The notes: a model not told the origin generated them from the sequence alone. DNA of 64,000 bases from an uncultured Saccharospirillaceae bacterium (GCA_947499545.1 CANMOZ010000019.1:1-64000), one strand, 5' to 3'. Numbered from the stretch's first letter, positions 37,751 to 47,159 are shown. Program-made: numbers and translations.

Positions 37751-38114
37751 TATATACCATACACATGAGAAACTACCTCTAAAGCACCGGCTAGCAAAGA
37801 ACTAGGCTGGTGCAAATCGTTCAACACTTATATTGAGCCATTAGTACTATTGCACGGTAGCTGAATTGAATTATTGGCCATATTTTGCCAACAACATCAT
37901 AGCGTTAACACCCTGCGATAACAAAAACCCAGTTAAAGCTGGCCATTCAAACTCAACAAAATGGTTTTTGTATGTGATTTATTCTTATTATATATCAATA
38001 TCTTATAGCACTATGTTTTGTTCAATAAGATAGCTGGAAGTGGTTTTTCACAACCACAAGCAGACTTCTGTCTATTATAATGGTCATATATGCAAACAAG
38101 GCACCGTTTAGCTA

Positions 38115-38876
38115 ATGAAAGTTCAAACAAAGATAGCTTTAACATTAATGCATTACCTTTTTCTTTCTACAGGACATGCATCTATAGAAGAACTAAAAAT
38201 TGCATACAATCAAGTGCCTAACCCTCCCTACAACATGGGCAATCATTCAAGCACACTGCCCGGCATTTCCATTGAACTCATAAGAAAAGCCACAGAGGAA
38301 GTAGGAATAAAAGCCAGTTTTACAGCTGTACCATGGAAGCGCGCTCTTGCCGTTCTTAAAGAAAGCTCTGTCGATGCAGTAATGGATGCAAGTTTCAACT
38401 CCAGTCGAGCAGAATTTGGCATTTATCCTATGCAAGATGGTAAGCTTGATGCTTCAAAAAGAACAAATAGGCAAACTTACTATCTATATACACTCAAAGG
38501 TAAAGAACCCTCCTTTACAGACAGCATCTTTGCAGTAACAAGAGGCTATTCAATTATTGCCAACTTGCAAGCTAAGGGCGTATCGGAAGATAGACTAATT
38601 GAAACAACGGGCTCTGCAGCCAGCCTTAGTATGCTATACGCAAAAAGAATCGATGCAATTGCTGATTTGGCTGTCAACATAGAACCACTTCTAATAGACT
38701 TTAAAAATACCATAAGGATAGAGCCAGAACTTAAAACAAAAGAGTATTTTTTGATCTATTCAATGGAATTTTACAAGCTAAAAGAAAGCACTGCTAGAAA
38801 AATTTGGGACAAAATAAGCGCCTTGCGTGATTCAAATTTTGGAACATCCCTCATTAAAAAATACAATAAAGGGTAA
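38115..38876 (+). CDS. Orphan periplasmic solute-binding protein 4
   Basis: 253 residues with a short signal peptide (IALTLMHYLFLSTGHAS). Family 3 features are QVPNPPYNMGNHSSTLPGISIELIRKAT and FTAVPWKRALAVLKESSVDAVMDASF. The SRAEFGIYPM block and the terminal LRDSNFGTSLIKKYNKG helix are also present. The charged and aromatic binding-pocket motif P-W-x-R/K is kept. No transport partners are nearby. It is plus-strand, between two unrelated accessory genes. Confidence 0.85.
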   Translation: MKVQTKIALTLMHYLFLSTGHASIEELKIAYNQVPNPPYNMGNHSSTLPGISIELIRKATEEVGIKASFTAVPWKRALAVLKESSVDAVMDASFNSSRAEFGIYPMQDGKLDASKRTNRQTYYLYTLKGKEPSFTDSIFAVTRGYSIIANLQAKGVSEDRLIETTGSAASLSMLYAKRIDAIADLAVNIEPLLIDFKNTIRIEPELKTKEYFLIYSMEFYKLKESTARKIWDKISALRDSNFGTSLIKKYNKG

Positions 38877-39171
38877 TTAAACAACCTCTTAGCTTATCGC
38901 AAAGCTACACAACAATCTACAAACCGACCTTTAGTTAATAGGATATCGACATATAAACCACCAATACACACTAACAAGGCATCCTTTTTAGATAGCATAT
39001 CTAGCAAATTAGAACTCTAACGATTAAGACAAACTATTCATATTTTAAACCCACATAAATTGCCAATCCAGAATTCCGCATAGTGTAAAAAACAGCATAT
39101 CTCAATCAAAGCTGTTAAAGAACTGGTTCTATATTGGCACTACAACGATTAAAATATTAATTAAGATATCA

Positions 39172-39423
39172 TCAATCTATATTATATTTAGTTTTAATCT
39201 CATCCACCCTAATCTTAAGGGGCCCTTGTAACTCAGCATCAGTTAGTTTGCTGAAAATATTGCTTAATATCCGTTTTTCATCCTCATCAACAACACGATC
39301 TTTTGTAGCAATATCCAATATTTCTTCAAGTTCAGCCAACGAAATAGAGCCATCATTTGCAAAGCAATTGATAGTTCTAAAAGCCATTTCAATATGAGAA
39401 TGATCACCATCATTGCTAGCCAT
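39172..39423 (-). CDS. Small acidic TerB/EF-hand-like protein
   Basis: 83 residues. The core FANDGSISLAELEEILDIATKDRVVDEDEKRILSNIFSKL has the D-G-x-I/V-x-x-x-E pattern of TerB-like helical repeats or EF-hand-like loops (two acidic loops, NDGS-ISLAE and KDRVVDEDE). It ends with a short basic segment (RVDEIKTKYNID). It is probably soluble and cytoplasmic. A metal-binding role is inferred from the acidic loops only. It is flanked by long AT-rich gaps. Confidence 0.6.
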   Translation of the reverse strand: MASNDGDHSHIEMAFRTINCFANDGSISLAELEEILDIATKDRVVDEDEKRILSNIFSKLTDAELQGPLKIRVDEIKTKYNID

Positions 39424-39892
39424 AAACCAACCCTCAGTATAACCATATATATTTAGATGAATTATAGTTGCTAATTTAATAATGGCTAACCAAAGAAAAC
39501 CATTTCTCGTACGTTCAAAATTGAAACGAATTAACGATCAAATACCTCATAGAGGTGCACGCCTCTCTGTTAGCTCGAATTCCAGCGTAAGCATTACAGC
39601 AAACAAGTAACTGCTAACCAACCTATTGTGCCTCATTTGTGTTCTTTTGCATCAAACAATCAACTGCTGACTTAGCTCCCTCTTTTTCACATTGTGTGCA
39701 AGGATCAAATGTCAATTTAACCCACCTAACAATCAACCGAACCAATAGAAACTAACGAAAAGATTGGTTTACCCATGCAAATACTTGAACCAAGCAAGGA
39801 TCAATGCTGGATTTAAAACTTAACAACAAGTTTGATATATTAAAGCCCTACAACAAATACAATTTATCCTGAATTAACACTGTGAGGTACAA
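39424..39892. other. Gene-free gap upstream of effector-like paralogue 2
   Basis: About 470 bases with no gene recognised. The last 110 bases resemble the region upstream of paralogue 1 (shared TTTAAA...AAGTTTGA...TTAAAGC order). Confidence 0.4.
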
Positions 39893-40825
39893 GTGCCTAT
39901 TTTAAGCCCTCCCATCGCCTTGGGACAATTTAACTATGAAAATCTACGCAAAAGTTCAGACTCAAATCTATTGGATGAGGCCACAACCTCTCTTGCAAAA
40001 CTCTCTCTAGCAACAGCATCAAAGTTTGGTTGCATATCTCCTCCCCTTAAACGATGGTGTGACAACCAATCAACAAAATATACAGAACAACTCAGATTAA
40101 ATACGAGCGAGTTTGGCGATGAAACCGAACAAGAGGTAATGGCTCAGTTCAAAAATCAATCTGGCAAGCCGCTATCCCGCCGAACACTCAAACTGGCAGC
40201 AGATCAAAGCAAATCAACACATGAACGACTATGCGCTATTGAATCAGCCAAAGTTAAAGTCAGCAACCTAGCGAGCCAGGTACTAATAGTAATAAAAGGC
40301 ACCCATGGCTTACACCCTTTACTTGACCAGGCAAGATCTGGGAACCCCAAAGCTGATGCGCTTTTAAAGTGCTTAGTAGAAAGCGTGATTCGAAGCAAAA
40401 TTCTTGGTGATCAACAAAATCAAGCAAACGACATCAACGCATTATCAGAAACCATCATCTCTCAACTATCTAACCCCGATCAATGGGTGACAAATCAATT
40501 ACAATTAGCGAATAAAGTGTTGTGTAACAAGCAAAGCTTGTCTACAGAGATGCTTGGATCGCTGAATAGTCTTTATACAGCCTTTGAGCTTAGGCAGTTT
40601 ACCCGGGATGGCAACTTCATTTCAGAAGAGAACAAACCAGTCTTTATGGCAGACCAATTATTTAGTGAGTTAAAAGAAGAAAATGCTAAGCATGCCAACC
40701 TTCCAGTTTGGGAGAAGAATCTAAGTAGGCACTTCAACTGCCGTTTAGATGGCCCAGCTAAGAGCATTGCTTTAGCAAACGACAAAGTACTTCAATACAA
40801 TCTTAAAAACTGTGGTCTGGTATAG
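39893..40825 (+). CDS. Effector-like protein of unknown family, paralogue 2
   Basis: 310 residues from a GTG with GAGG seven bases upstream. It aligns end to end with the protein at 36766-37716 by eye: LSLATASKFGCISPPLKRW, then YTEQLRLNTSEFGDETEQEVMAQF, and the strongly shared NPDQWVTNQLQLANKVLCNKQSLSTEML block. FELRQFTRDGNFISEENKPVF and the C-terminal AKSIALANDKVLQYNLK also match. There is no signal or membrane segment. The family is not recognised. Its helical, hydrophilic make-up fits an injected effector or a host-interaction protein, but this is inference. Confidence 0.7.
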   Translation: MPILSPPIALGQFNYENLRKSSDSNLLDEATTSLAKLSLATASKFGCISPPLKRWCDNQSTKYTEQLRLNTSEFGDETEQEVMAQFKNQSGKPLSRRTLKLAADQSKSTHERLCAIESAKVKVSNLASQVLIVIKGTHGLHPLLDQARSGNPKADALLKCLVESVIRSKILGDQQNQANDINALSETIISQLSNPDQWVTNQLQLANKVLCNKQSLSTEMLGSLNSLYTAFELRQFTRDGNFISEENKPVFMADQLFSELKEENAKHANLPVWEKNLSRHFNCRLDGPAKSIALANDKVLQYNLKNCGLV

Positions 40826-40850
40826 AATAGTAAAACCTAACGACCGACAG

Positions 40851-40871
40851 AGCGGTTATTCAATAGCCGCT
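40851..40871 (+). terminator. Hairpin after effector-like paralogue 2
   Basis: AGCGGTTATT (40851-40860) pairs with AATAGCCGCT (40862-40871) with one G-T pair and a one-base turn, followed by TTAAT. It is in the same position as the hairpin after paralogue 1. Confidence 0.5.
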
Positions 40872-40892
40872 TAATGCAGCTCAAACAAAAGT

Positions 40893-41590
40893 GATCTGAC
40901 CCAGTAAAACTGAACACCACCTAAGCGACAAATTTTTTCATAGCACTCAGTACTCATATAGCCCAAAGCACTGTGTCATCTCTGACGTTTGCAATCAACT
41001 TCAATGTATTCAAATATAGATTGACGCATCTGCATACGATCCTTCACAGGTTCACTATGAATCCACAGACTAAACCTGCTGTCATTCGAGAGGGCATCAA
41101 CCACCCGACCACCGTCCGTGAATACAAATCGATCATGACAGCCAAGCATAATCACCCCTCGCTGGTATACAGCTAGGTAATGTCTCCAGCCCACTTTTGA
41201 TTCGGAGCATCGGCAGTTCATGGTGGCTATCAGTAGTCACTTTTTACTTTTTCGCGGCTTTGGGTTTCAGATTTTAGCGCCTCATGCTATTGGTAATAGT
41301 TTTACGTTGTGATGCCTACCTTGCTCTGTTCATTCGGCTTGTATTCGACGAGCACCATCACGTCCTTTTGATTGAATAAAGGCTTGCTTAATCGCGAAGT
41401 TACGCTGCTGCTGAGTTTGCAATCGAACACTGGGATGATCACGCCCTAAACGCCACTTATAATACTCACTTCGCGATACCACCAGAAGCTTGCAAAGAAA
41501 GTGTAAGCTAAGTGACTGACGATGCTCACCGATAAACTGAAACCGCGTCATTTTGGATTCTTCGCAAAGCAGGTTACTGTAGATTCAATT
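40893..41590 (-). mobile_element. Internally deleted IS3-family remnant
   Basis: On the minus strand the remnant carries the last codons of orfA (FAKNPK near 41553-41575). The N-terminal part of orfB follows (FIGEHRQSLSLHFLCKLLVVSRSEYYKWRL, 41330-41551). After a gap comes only the C-terminal end of orfB (MRQSIFEYIEVDCKRQR, near 40976-41030). The DDE catalytic core is missing. The outer end GATCTGACCCAGTAAAACTGAACACC at about 40893 resembles the right end of the IS at 61693-62934, so they are of one family. It is non-functional. Confidence 0.8.
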
Positions 41591-41606
41591 GGTCACAGCA
41601 ACACTC

Positions 41607-42662
41607 CTACACAAATGGACCTAAACTTAGTTTCATTGGTTTTGGAGTAATCAAATGAAGCTTACTGTCAATAGCTTTAAGCCAGGAATCTACAGCCCTA
41701 ACAACCGGTCCTTTGTAAGCATTACCATTCCAATCAGCTTCATCAGGATTACCTGGATCGAACACACAAATTCGGTTATTTTCAAAATCATAAATTGTCT
41801 GAAAGTCTGGAATAGCTCGATCATTTTTTGACACCGGCTTTCCGTCTACTCTTTGTATTTCGAAATAGTCGGCAATCTTTTGCACATCCGCTCTAATTTT
41901 TTTCAAATCAGCAGCCAATAACTTTTTATTCATCCCCCTTACTTCATCTGAAACATCCTTTGTTGGGTATTTGGCTCCTAATTTCTCCAATACATCATTT
42001 ATAAATGCATTCATATCTGACTTATTGATTTCAACGCCTTCTTTTAAATTAATTTTTTCTTCAAGAAACCCAGCGTATGAAACCTTAGATCCATTTATAT
42101 TTATAACATCAAAATACAATACATCCTCATTCGACCCTAAAAACGTTTCGGGAACCTGAATACCATGACCCGAAAGTTCATGTAATTGCCTCACCTCATC
42201 TTTTATCAACGCTACTTTATCTCGACCTATAGTGCTTCCAGCGGTTTGCACTGCAAACAAAACTAAATTTCTTTTAGTATCATCTTCAGGGAACAAGAAG
42301 ACCGTTTTATTTGCGCTTTTTTTCCCAGAACTTCCAGATGGATCGATAATATCAACCCCCACTTTCAACTCTTGACCATTAACATATCTGATTGCATCAG
42401 CTGCAACTTCCTTTAGACTCTTAGATTGTAATTTTATATCTCTTTCAGACAATGGTTTTCCCAAACACACCTCATCACCAGTCGATTCAGTTTTGAGAGA
42501 AGATGAGAGTGCATGCGAAGATGTCATTGCTATAGTGCACCCCCCTTCAAGCCTGGGTGTGCTATATCGCCTATCACTTGATGACTGCTTACCTTGGATA
42601 TCATTCTCAGGCTGAACCACTACGTTACTAGCCGCTGTATTTTGATTGCCAACTTTAACCAC
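41607..42662 (-). CDS. Protein with a possible kinase-like fold, effector-like
   Basis: About 351 residues from the GTG at 42662, chosen because GGAGG lies eight bases upstream; the frame runs on to a GTG at 42740. Residues 1-90 are disordered and rich in Ser, Asn and Gln. The middle part resembles a kinase N-lobe: IKDEVRQLHELSGHGIQVPETF followed by a hinge-like YAGFLEEKINL. The later IPDFQTIYDFENNRICVFDP resembles a catalytic or metal-binding loop with Asp-Phe-Gln and a distal D-P-G. There is no signal peptide. The fold assignment is tentative. Alone between an IS remnant and a phage holin fragment, it looks like imported cargo. Confidence 0.6.
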   Translation of the reverse strand: MVKVGNQNTAASNVVVQPENDIQGKQSSSDRRYSTPRLEGGCTIAMTSSHALSSSLKTESTGDEVCLGKPLSERDIKLQSKSLKEVAADAIRYVNGQELKVGVDIIDPSGSSGKKSANKTVFLFPEDDTKRNLVLFAVQTAGSTIGRDKVALIKDEVRQLHELSGHGIQVPETFLGSNEDVLYFDVININGSKVSYAGFLEEKINLKEGVEINKSDMNAFINDVLEKLGAKYPTKDVSDEVRGMNKKLLAADLKKIRADVQKIADYFEIQRVDGKPVSKNDRAIPDFQTIYDFENNRICVFDPGNPDEADWNGNAYKGPVVRAVDSWLKAIDSKLHLITPKPMKLSLGPFV

Positions 42663-42935
42663 AACGAAACCCTCCAAAATCCAGGTGATTGCTTTCTGCA
42701 ACCTTCTAACTTGGGGAGTATTTGCGTGACTTAATTCCACTCTAGACGGATTTTTTTTATATTATGTATTTCAGTCATAAATCCTAATCATTAAGCGTTA
42801 CTAGTGAGTATTAACAAACATACCGGTTTTTATTTAGCAGTTGGCATAATTTAGTTAATCGTAAAATTAAAGCATTCAACATTTCGGACAATATTCAATG
42901 CAAGAAAAAATCTTCCAATTCATCTTTAATACAGC

Positions 42936-42984
42936 CCCCTATCCACAACGCAACGGATAGGGACAAGTGAAATCCGAAGCTAAA
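42936..42984 (+). pseudogene. Holin 5' fragment 1
   Basis: About 50 bases match the start region of the holin-like gene at 47160 and the larger fragment at 45913: CCCTATCCAC..., CAACGGATAGGGACAAG, then the GTG and codons KSEAK. The copy stops after about 5 codons. It directly precedes the minus-strand solute-binding gene 5. Confidence 0.75.
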
Positions 42985-43142
42985 AGCCTTACCGTTTCAC
43001 AGAGCTGCTGAAAGCCCCTTGCAACATCGATATTGTCAGCCTAGTCATGCACTATATGTATCGAAGAAGCTAGCTTATATTGATATAGAGGCATTGCCAT
43101 AGATGTGTTGAGTACCAAATGATGGAGATATACTAGGTAAAT

Positions 43143-43886
43143 CTATTTTGAATCTGTTTGCAAAATTGATTCAATGATACCGAGGGCTTGTAATTTTTCT
43201 AATCCAACATCTAATATAGCTGCTATTTCTTTACTTCTTTCTCCGTTGACTTTAGGCAGAATCGCGAAATTATCTATTATAAAAAGCGGCTTGCTGTGGG
43301 CCATTAAACTCTCAGCCTCTTCATTTGAAAAATGTCTTTCTATTAATCTTTTAGCAACAATAGAGTTGGATGGGTAGGCATCTACCCGTCCAGAAAGCAA
43401 CATTTTAAAGCTACTCAATTCATTCTTAGCAGGCGTGTAGCTGATTTTGTATTTTTTCAAATATTCTGCATGGGTAAACCCAACCGTAGCCCCAATCCGA
43501 AAACTCTTCAAATCACTCGATTTATCCCAATCAAACTTGCTTCCCACCTTAAAAAAGAAGACCTCTTTTCCTCTTATGATAGGAACTTTATTGAAAATAA
43601 AATCAAGCTGTTTATCTTCGCTTAATGGCCACGGAAATGATATGTCGTACTCACCAATTTTGACGCTTGCTTTGCACCTAGCCCAAGGCTGATAGCTAAT
43701 TTCAAGAACATACCCCTCTATTTTAAATGCTCTCGCCACTATTTCTTCAGCCAAACGTTCATTAGGATTTTTTTCAGAGGTGTAAGGCTCCCAAGTACCA
43801 ATACAGGCAGAAATTATTTCTTTCTGTGCAGCTAAAATACTGCTTGGTATTAGCCATAAAAGAATGATCAGGGTAAAGCATCTCAT
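43143..43886 (-). CDS. Orphan periplasmic solute-binding protein 5
   Basis: 247 residues with a signal peptide (FTLIILLWLIPSSILA). Family 3 features are CIGTWEPYTSEKNPNERLAEEIVARAF, ISYQPWARCKASVKIGEYDISFPW, LKSFRIGATVGFTHAEYLKK and the terminal VGLEKLQALGIIESIL helix. The gene is bordered on one side by a 5' fragment of the phage holin gene and on the other by a copy of the holin upstream sequence. This suggests insertion into, or duplication with, a phage locus. No transporter partner is nearby. Confidence 0.87.
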   Translation of the reverse strand: MRCFTLIILLWLIPSSILAAQKEIISACIGTWEPYTSEKNPNERLAEEIVARAFKIEGYVLEISYQPWARCKASVKIGEYDISFPWPLSEDKQLDFIFNKVPIIRGKEVFFFKVGSKFDWDKSSDLKSFRIGATVGFTHAEYLKKYKISYTPAKNELSSFKMLLSGRVDAYPSNSIVAKRLIERHFSNEEAESLMAHSKPLFIIDNFAILPKVNGERSKEIAAILDVGLEKLQALGIIESILQTDSK

Positions 43887-43970
43887 AACATATAGTCCAA
43901 AGATCTCCCTTTCTCATAGGCTAGTTCATTTTCAATAGGTAATCAGAAATTCTTCCGGATCAGTTTGTAC

Positions 43971-44008
43971 TCACACCATAAACACTAAACCCTAGCAATG
44001 ACTTAGCA
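43971..44008 (+). repeat. Copy of the holin upstream sequence
   Basis: TCACACCATAAACACTAAAC continuing with CCTAGCAATGACTTAGC matches 47111-47147 just before the holin gene with only a few changes. Together with the holin 5' fragment at 42936 it brackets the solute-binding gene 5. Confidence 0.75.
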
Positions 44009-44097
44009 CATTGGTCACCTAGAGGAAAACTCTGATATCACCTCATTTTGTAAAGAATCGCAGAAAAAGCCTGAATGCGCCCTGAAGATAAAACCTG

Positions 44098-44278
44098 CGC
44101 TTTAACCATTCAAAATTTTCGAAGAGCCTTTGCAAGTTAGCAGGCGATGCAAAATGACGAGATTTTAAACATATCTAAAGTACTAGATCACTCTGACACT
44201 CGTATCACATCACAGGCATATGCCCATTTGCAAGCAGAACAGATGAAAGCGGGAAGGGAGTCAACACACCCCAATTAA
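44098..44278 (+). pseudogene. Tyrosine recombinase (phage integrase) C-terminal remnant
   Basis: One frame reads ALTIQNFRRAFAS, a TAG stop (44138-44140), then QNDEILNISKVLDHSDTRI continuing with TSQAYAHLQAEQMKAG and a stop at 44276. This is the C-terminal signature of phage integrases: the H/Q-x-x-R box, the LGH-like LDH, and Y-A-H-L with the catalytic tyrosine. The box II His is Gln, the frame has a stop and the upstream part is absent, so it is inactive. It suggests that an integrative element once occupied this region. Confidence 0.75.
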
Positions 44279-44300
44279 ATAATGTCATTTACAGTTTATC

Positions 44301-44687
44301 TCACTCTAACAACTTCCTAGTTTTAATATAAGCAATGACTTGTGCGATTAGTATATGCAAAATCACAGCTATCCATACCAATCCAGAAATAGTATAGGTT
44401 AGCAAAAAATTCACAGGGTAAAAAACCACCAGTAATATTGCGAGCCACTTTATCCCTATTTTGATTTGAGAGCTGTATACCTCCCGAAACCCCGCTTTTG
44501 TTATTTTTGTAATAGCTGGAAAACTTGTAAAAATCGATGTAATTAGTAAGAAGAAAGTAGTAACTAACCATAAGATGAAACATTCAGCTACTGGAGAATA
44601 ATAAGAAGGTAACGGCCCATGAGCTAATGCGCTGTATGTGCAAAATAGGGGTATGAAAGCAAAAATGTACTTCACTATAATGCCCAT
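44301..44687 (-). CDS. Multi-pass membrane protein of unknown function
   Basis: About 128 residues from the ATG at 44687 (MGIIVKYIF). There are four hydrophobic segments: an N-terminal signal-like helix (YIFAFIPLFCTYSALA), then CFILWLVTTFFLLITSIF, KWLAILLVVFYPVNFLL and VWIAVILHILIAQVI, ending in a basic tail (KTRKLLE). The family is not recognised. It lies between an integrase remnant and an IS407-type fragment and is probably cargo, possibly an immunity protein; this is speculative. Confidence 0.55.
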   Translation of the reverse strand: MGIIVKYIFAFIPLFCTYSALAHGPLPSYYSPVAECFILWLVTTFFLLITSIFTSFPAITKITKAGFREVYSSQIKIGIKWLAILLVVFYPVNFLLTYTISGLVWIAVILHILIAQVIAYIKTRKLLE

Positions 44688-44873
44688 TATAAAACCACAC
44701 ACATAACTCTATTCTATCACGAACAATAGGCCTTTACAGGCAAGAGAAAATCTCAACTAGATCAAAGCCTAAGCGCCCAATACCTACAAGAAATCAGCTT
44801 GTATCAAGGCTAAACAACAATCGACAAAGTAACCACTCTCCAGGAACAGGTCAGCAGTACAAAGCTTTCTATT

Positions 44874-45611
44874 CTATTTGAGACGTCTGCCATTCACCAA
44901 GGCATCCATCACAAAGTCCATCGACCAGATATGATTCGCTTCTGTCGGCAATTGCAGCGGTTGACGTTCAACCGAGGCTCGAGATCGTTTCGCTCGCTTG
45001 CGCACTGCGAGTCCTTCAGCGGAGTATAAGCGATACACTTTCTTGTGATTCACTTGAACGCTCTCAAGAATCAATAGCTGATGAATACGTCGATACTCAA
45101 AACGCTTACGCTCATACGCAAGCGATTGAATACGTTCAATCAGCGCCTGGTCTTGATCCAGACGCTGTGATTGATACCGATAAGTAGCCCGGTTAACACC
45201 GACGAGGACACAAGCCCTACGTTCTGAAACCAAGGCGACCAACTGCATGGCGCGTACGGCTTCTCGCTTGTCCTCGACGGTTAGTACTTTCGGTTCAAAG
45301 CAACCTTTAACGCTTCTGTGTCCAGCATTGACTCAGCGAGCAGTTTTTTCAGGCGAATATTTTCGGCTTCCAGTGCTCTTAGGCGCTGGGTTTCAGATAC
45401 TTCCAATCCGCCGTATTTCTTCCGCCAGGTATAAAAGGTGGTCTGAAATCCCGTAGCGTCGGCAGACTTCTCTTGCTGACAGTCCCGATTCAGCCTCTTT
45501 TAAAATGGCAATGATTTGCTCTTCCGTGAATCGTTTTTTCATGTTCTTCATTCTCTTATAGGTGAGAACACTACTAAGTTTTGGCTGGTCTAGAAAGAGG
45601 GGATCAGGTCA
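44874..45611 (-). mobile_element. Truncated and frameshifted IS3-family (IS407-type) element
   Basis: The intact end GGGGATCAGGTCA at 45599-45611 (read on the minus strand TGACCTGATCCCC) is the typical IS407-group inverted repeat. orfA (from about 45543 on the minus strand, MKKRFTEEQIIAILKEAESG) is broken by one base lost near 45448, after which QTTFYTWRKKYG continues in another frame. orfB starts at 45248 (LVALVSERRACVLVGVNRATY) but stops after SMDFVMDALVNGRRLK at 44874, so the DDE core and the other end are lost. It is inactive. Confidence 0.85.
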
Positions 45612-45614
45612 ATA

Positions 45615-45821
45615 TTGGTAGTTCAAACTCGGGCTAAACATTGGTACTGGCTGACTACTTTTATCATGATTCCAATTTTTCCGAAACTTGCCTACGGTTA
45701 TAAGTATTGGAAATCAATTAAGAGGCCTGTTGGTTATTACTTGCCTGGATTAATTCTTTCTTTACCTAGCCTAATACTTTTAGAGATCTTTCTTAAAGGA
45801 CTTTTAAAAGTTTGTGCCTAA
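45615..45821 (+). pseudogene. Membrane protein fragment next to the IS end
   Basis: 68 codons beginning right at the IS end, encoding two hydrophobic segments (LTTFIMIPIFPKLAYGY and YYLPGLILSLPSLILLEIFL). It has no ribosome site and starts 4 bases from the IS inverted repeat, so it is probably the 3' end of a gene cut by the IS. The function is unknown. Confidence 0.35.
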
Positions 45822-45860
45822 TCTAAGTCTTATCTAAATCCCTAGAAAACTTAGATATCC

Positions 45861-45873
45861 TGCCAGAGGAAAT
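45861..45873 (+). promoter_or_regulatory. Phage-operon upstream motif (copy 1)
   Basis: TGCCAGAGGAAAT, a degenerate copy of the motif found upstream of the holin, W and sheath genes. It precedes holin fragment 2. Confidence 0.4.
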
Positions 45874-45912
45874 CCTCTAGCTCTCCTATAACATTGCTCC
45901 CTATCCACCACA

Positions 45913-46026
45913 CAACGGATAGGGGCAAGTGAAATCCGAAGCTGAACTCCTGGCCATTCAATGGGGCCTACCCATCATCATTGTTTTGTTTGCAGCAGCC
46001 GTTCGGCTGTTTTCAAGGCAGTAAGC
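45913..46026 (+). pseudogene. Holin 5' fragment 2
   Basis: About 110 bases align with the holin gene from its upstream region through codon 30: GTG at 45929, KSEAELLAIQWGLPIII-like codons, then AAVRLFSRQ and a stop. It directly precedes solute-binding gene 6. It is longer than fragment 1 and identical to it over the CCCTATCCAC...GAAATCCGAAGCT stretch except for a few bases. Confidence 0.85.
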
Positions 46027-46118
46027 ATAAAGTAAACATCGACATAAAGGCGGTGTTTATGAATCAATCCATGCGGAACATACAAAGTCACCCTCTATTT
46101 ATAGGTTTTAAACGTTTA

Positions 46119-46871
46119 CTATAAAAAGTTGTGTTTCTTAATTATATTTGTCAGCTTTCCTGATCTAGCTAAATTTTTTAATGCGTTGTTTAGAGATTCG
46201 ATTACCTCCAAACCATCTTCTTTGCTTTTTCTTATTGTTACGTATAACGCTCTTTTTTTAAGAACCGGTTCAACTTGGAATATCTTATTCAAAGAATCTG
46301 GATAGTGATTATTAATGTGATCAATAACTACGAGGCGACCTTGCACAATTAGATCAATTCGACCTGCCAATAACTTCCTTACAAGTGAATCCACATTTGG
46401 ACTGCTTTCTTTTTTCAAGAAATCTGCTTCATCAAACTCTATTGAATTAGACACTCCAGCGAGAGTTCCAATAGTATACGGCGTTAGATCCTTTAAAGTT
46501 TTATAAGTTATAAGTGGTTTGCTAGAGAGCTGAAAAAAAGTTTCTTCCGCATAAAATATTGGTGCCGAATAGTGCATAATCTGCATTCTTTCATCAGTTT
46601 TATACGCACCTAAAAGACCATCTTTCTGATTCGACTTAACATCCCATAAAGCCCTTTCCCATGGCACAAAGTAAACCTTTACAGAATACTTTGTAGTAGA
46701 AAATGCCGTGGATACTATATCTGCAACTATTCCATTATCTTTTAATTCTTCACCATAGTATGGAGGCCAATTCAAGGTTGTAAGTTGAATTGTATTTTCT
46801 GAGCTATAGCTATTAAATGCGTAGAACAAACTAAGTCTTAGTATCAAATCTAGACAGATCATTCTTTTCAT
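46119..46871 (-). CDS. Orphan periplasmic solute-binding protein 6
   Basis: About 250 residues from the ATG at 46871 (MKRMICLDLILRLSLFYAF), with the frame open upstream to 46949. A signal peptide is followed by TTLNWPPYYGEELKDNGIVADIV, VYFVPWERALWDVKSNQKDGLLGAY, LKDLTPYTIGTLAGVSNSIEF and a terminal LNNALKNLARSGKLTNIIKKH helix. These features make it closest by eye to solute-binding protein 3. It lies between holin fragment 2 and the intact holin gene. No transporter is nearby. Confidence 0.87.
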   Translation of the reverse strand: MKRMICLDLILRLSLFYAFNSYSSENTIQLTTLNWPPYYGEELKDNGIVADIVSTAFSTTKYSVKVYFVPWERALWDVKSNQKDGLLGAYKTDERMQIMHYSAPIFYAEETFFQLSSKPLITYKTLKDLTPYTIGTLAGVSNSIEFDEADFLKKESSPNVDSLVRKLLAGRIDLIVQGRLVVIDHINNHYPDSLNKIFQVEPVLKKRALYVTIRKSKEDGLEVIESLNNALKNLARSGKLTNIIKKHNFL

Positions 46872-47090
46872 AGTAAGCCTACTCAAACCTAAAACATCCC
46901 TATTTTCTAATATGAATCTATTGGCGCTTGAACTCTTGAACAATATCATTTGCTATAAATAATTAACATTGTTCCACGAGCCAATCTATTGAATTAGACA
47001 CTCGAAAGATCAACCCTAACATGAAATCTTCTTCTGAATTCAGCACTTACAATAATAGCCCAATACAGGCTCGACTTCTTTAAAGAAATC

Positions 47091-47104
47091 TTGCTAGAGG
47101 AAAT
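47091..47104 (+). promoter_or_regulatory. Phage-operon upstream motif (copy 2, before the holin)
   Basis: TTGCTAGAGGAAAT lies 55 bases before the holin start. It belongs to the family GGAAAAACCGCCAGAGGAAA found before W and the sheath gene, and could be part of a phage late promoter or operator. Confidence 0.4.
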
Positions 47105-47159
47105 GTTTACTCACTTCCTAAACACTAAACCCCATCAATGACTTAGCGGATATGGACAA

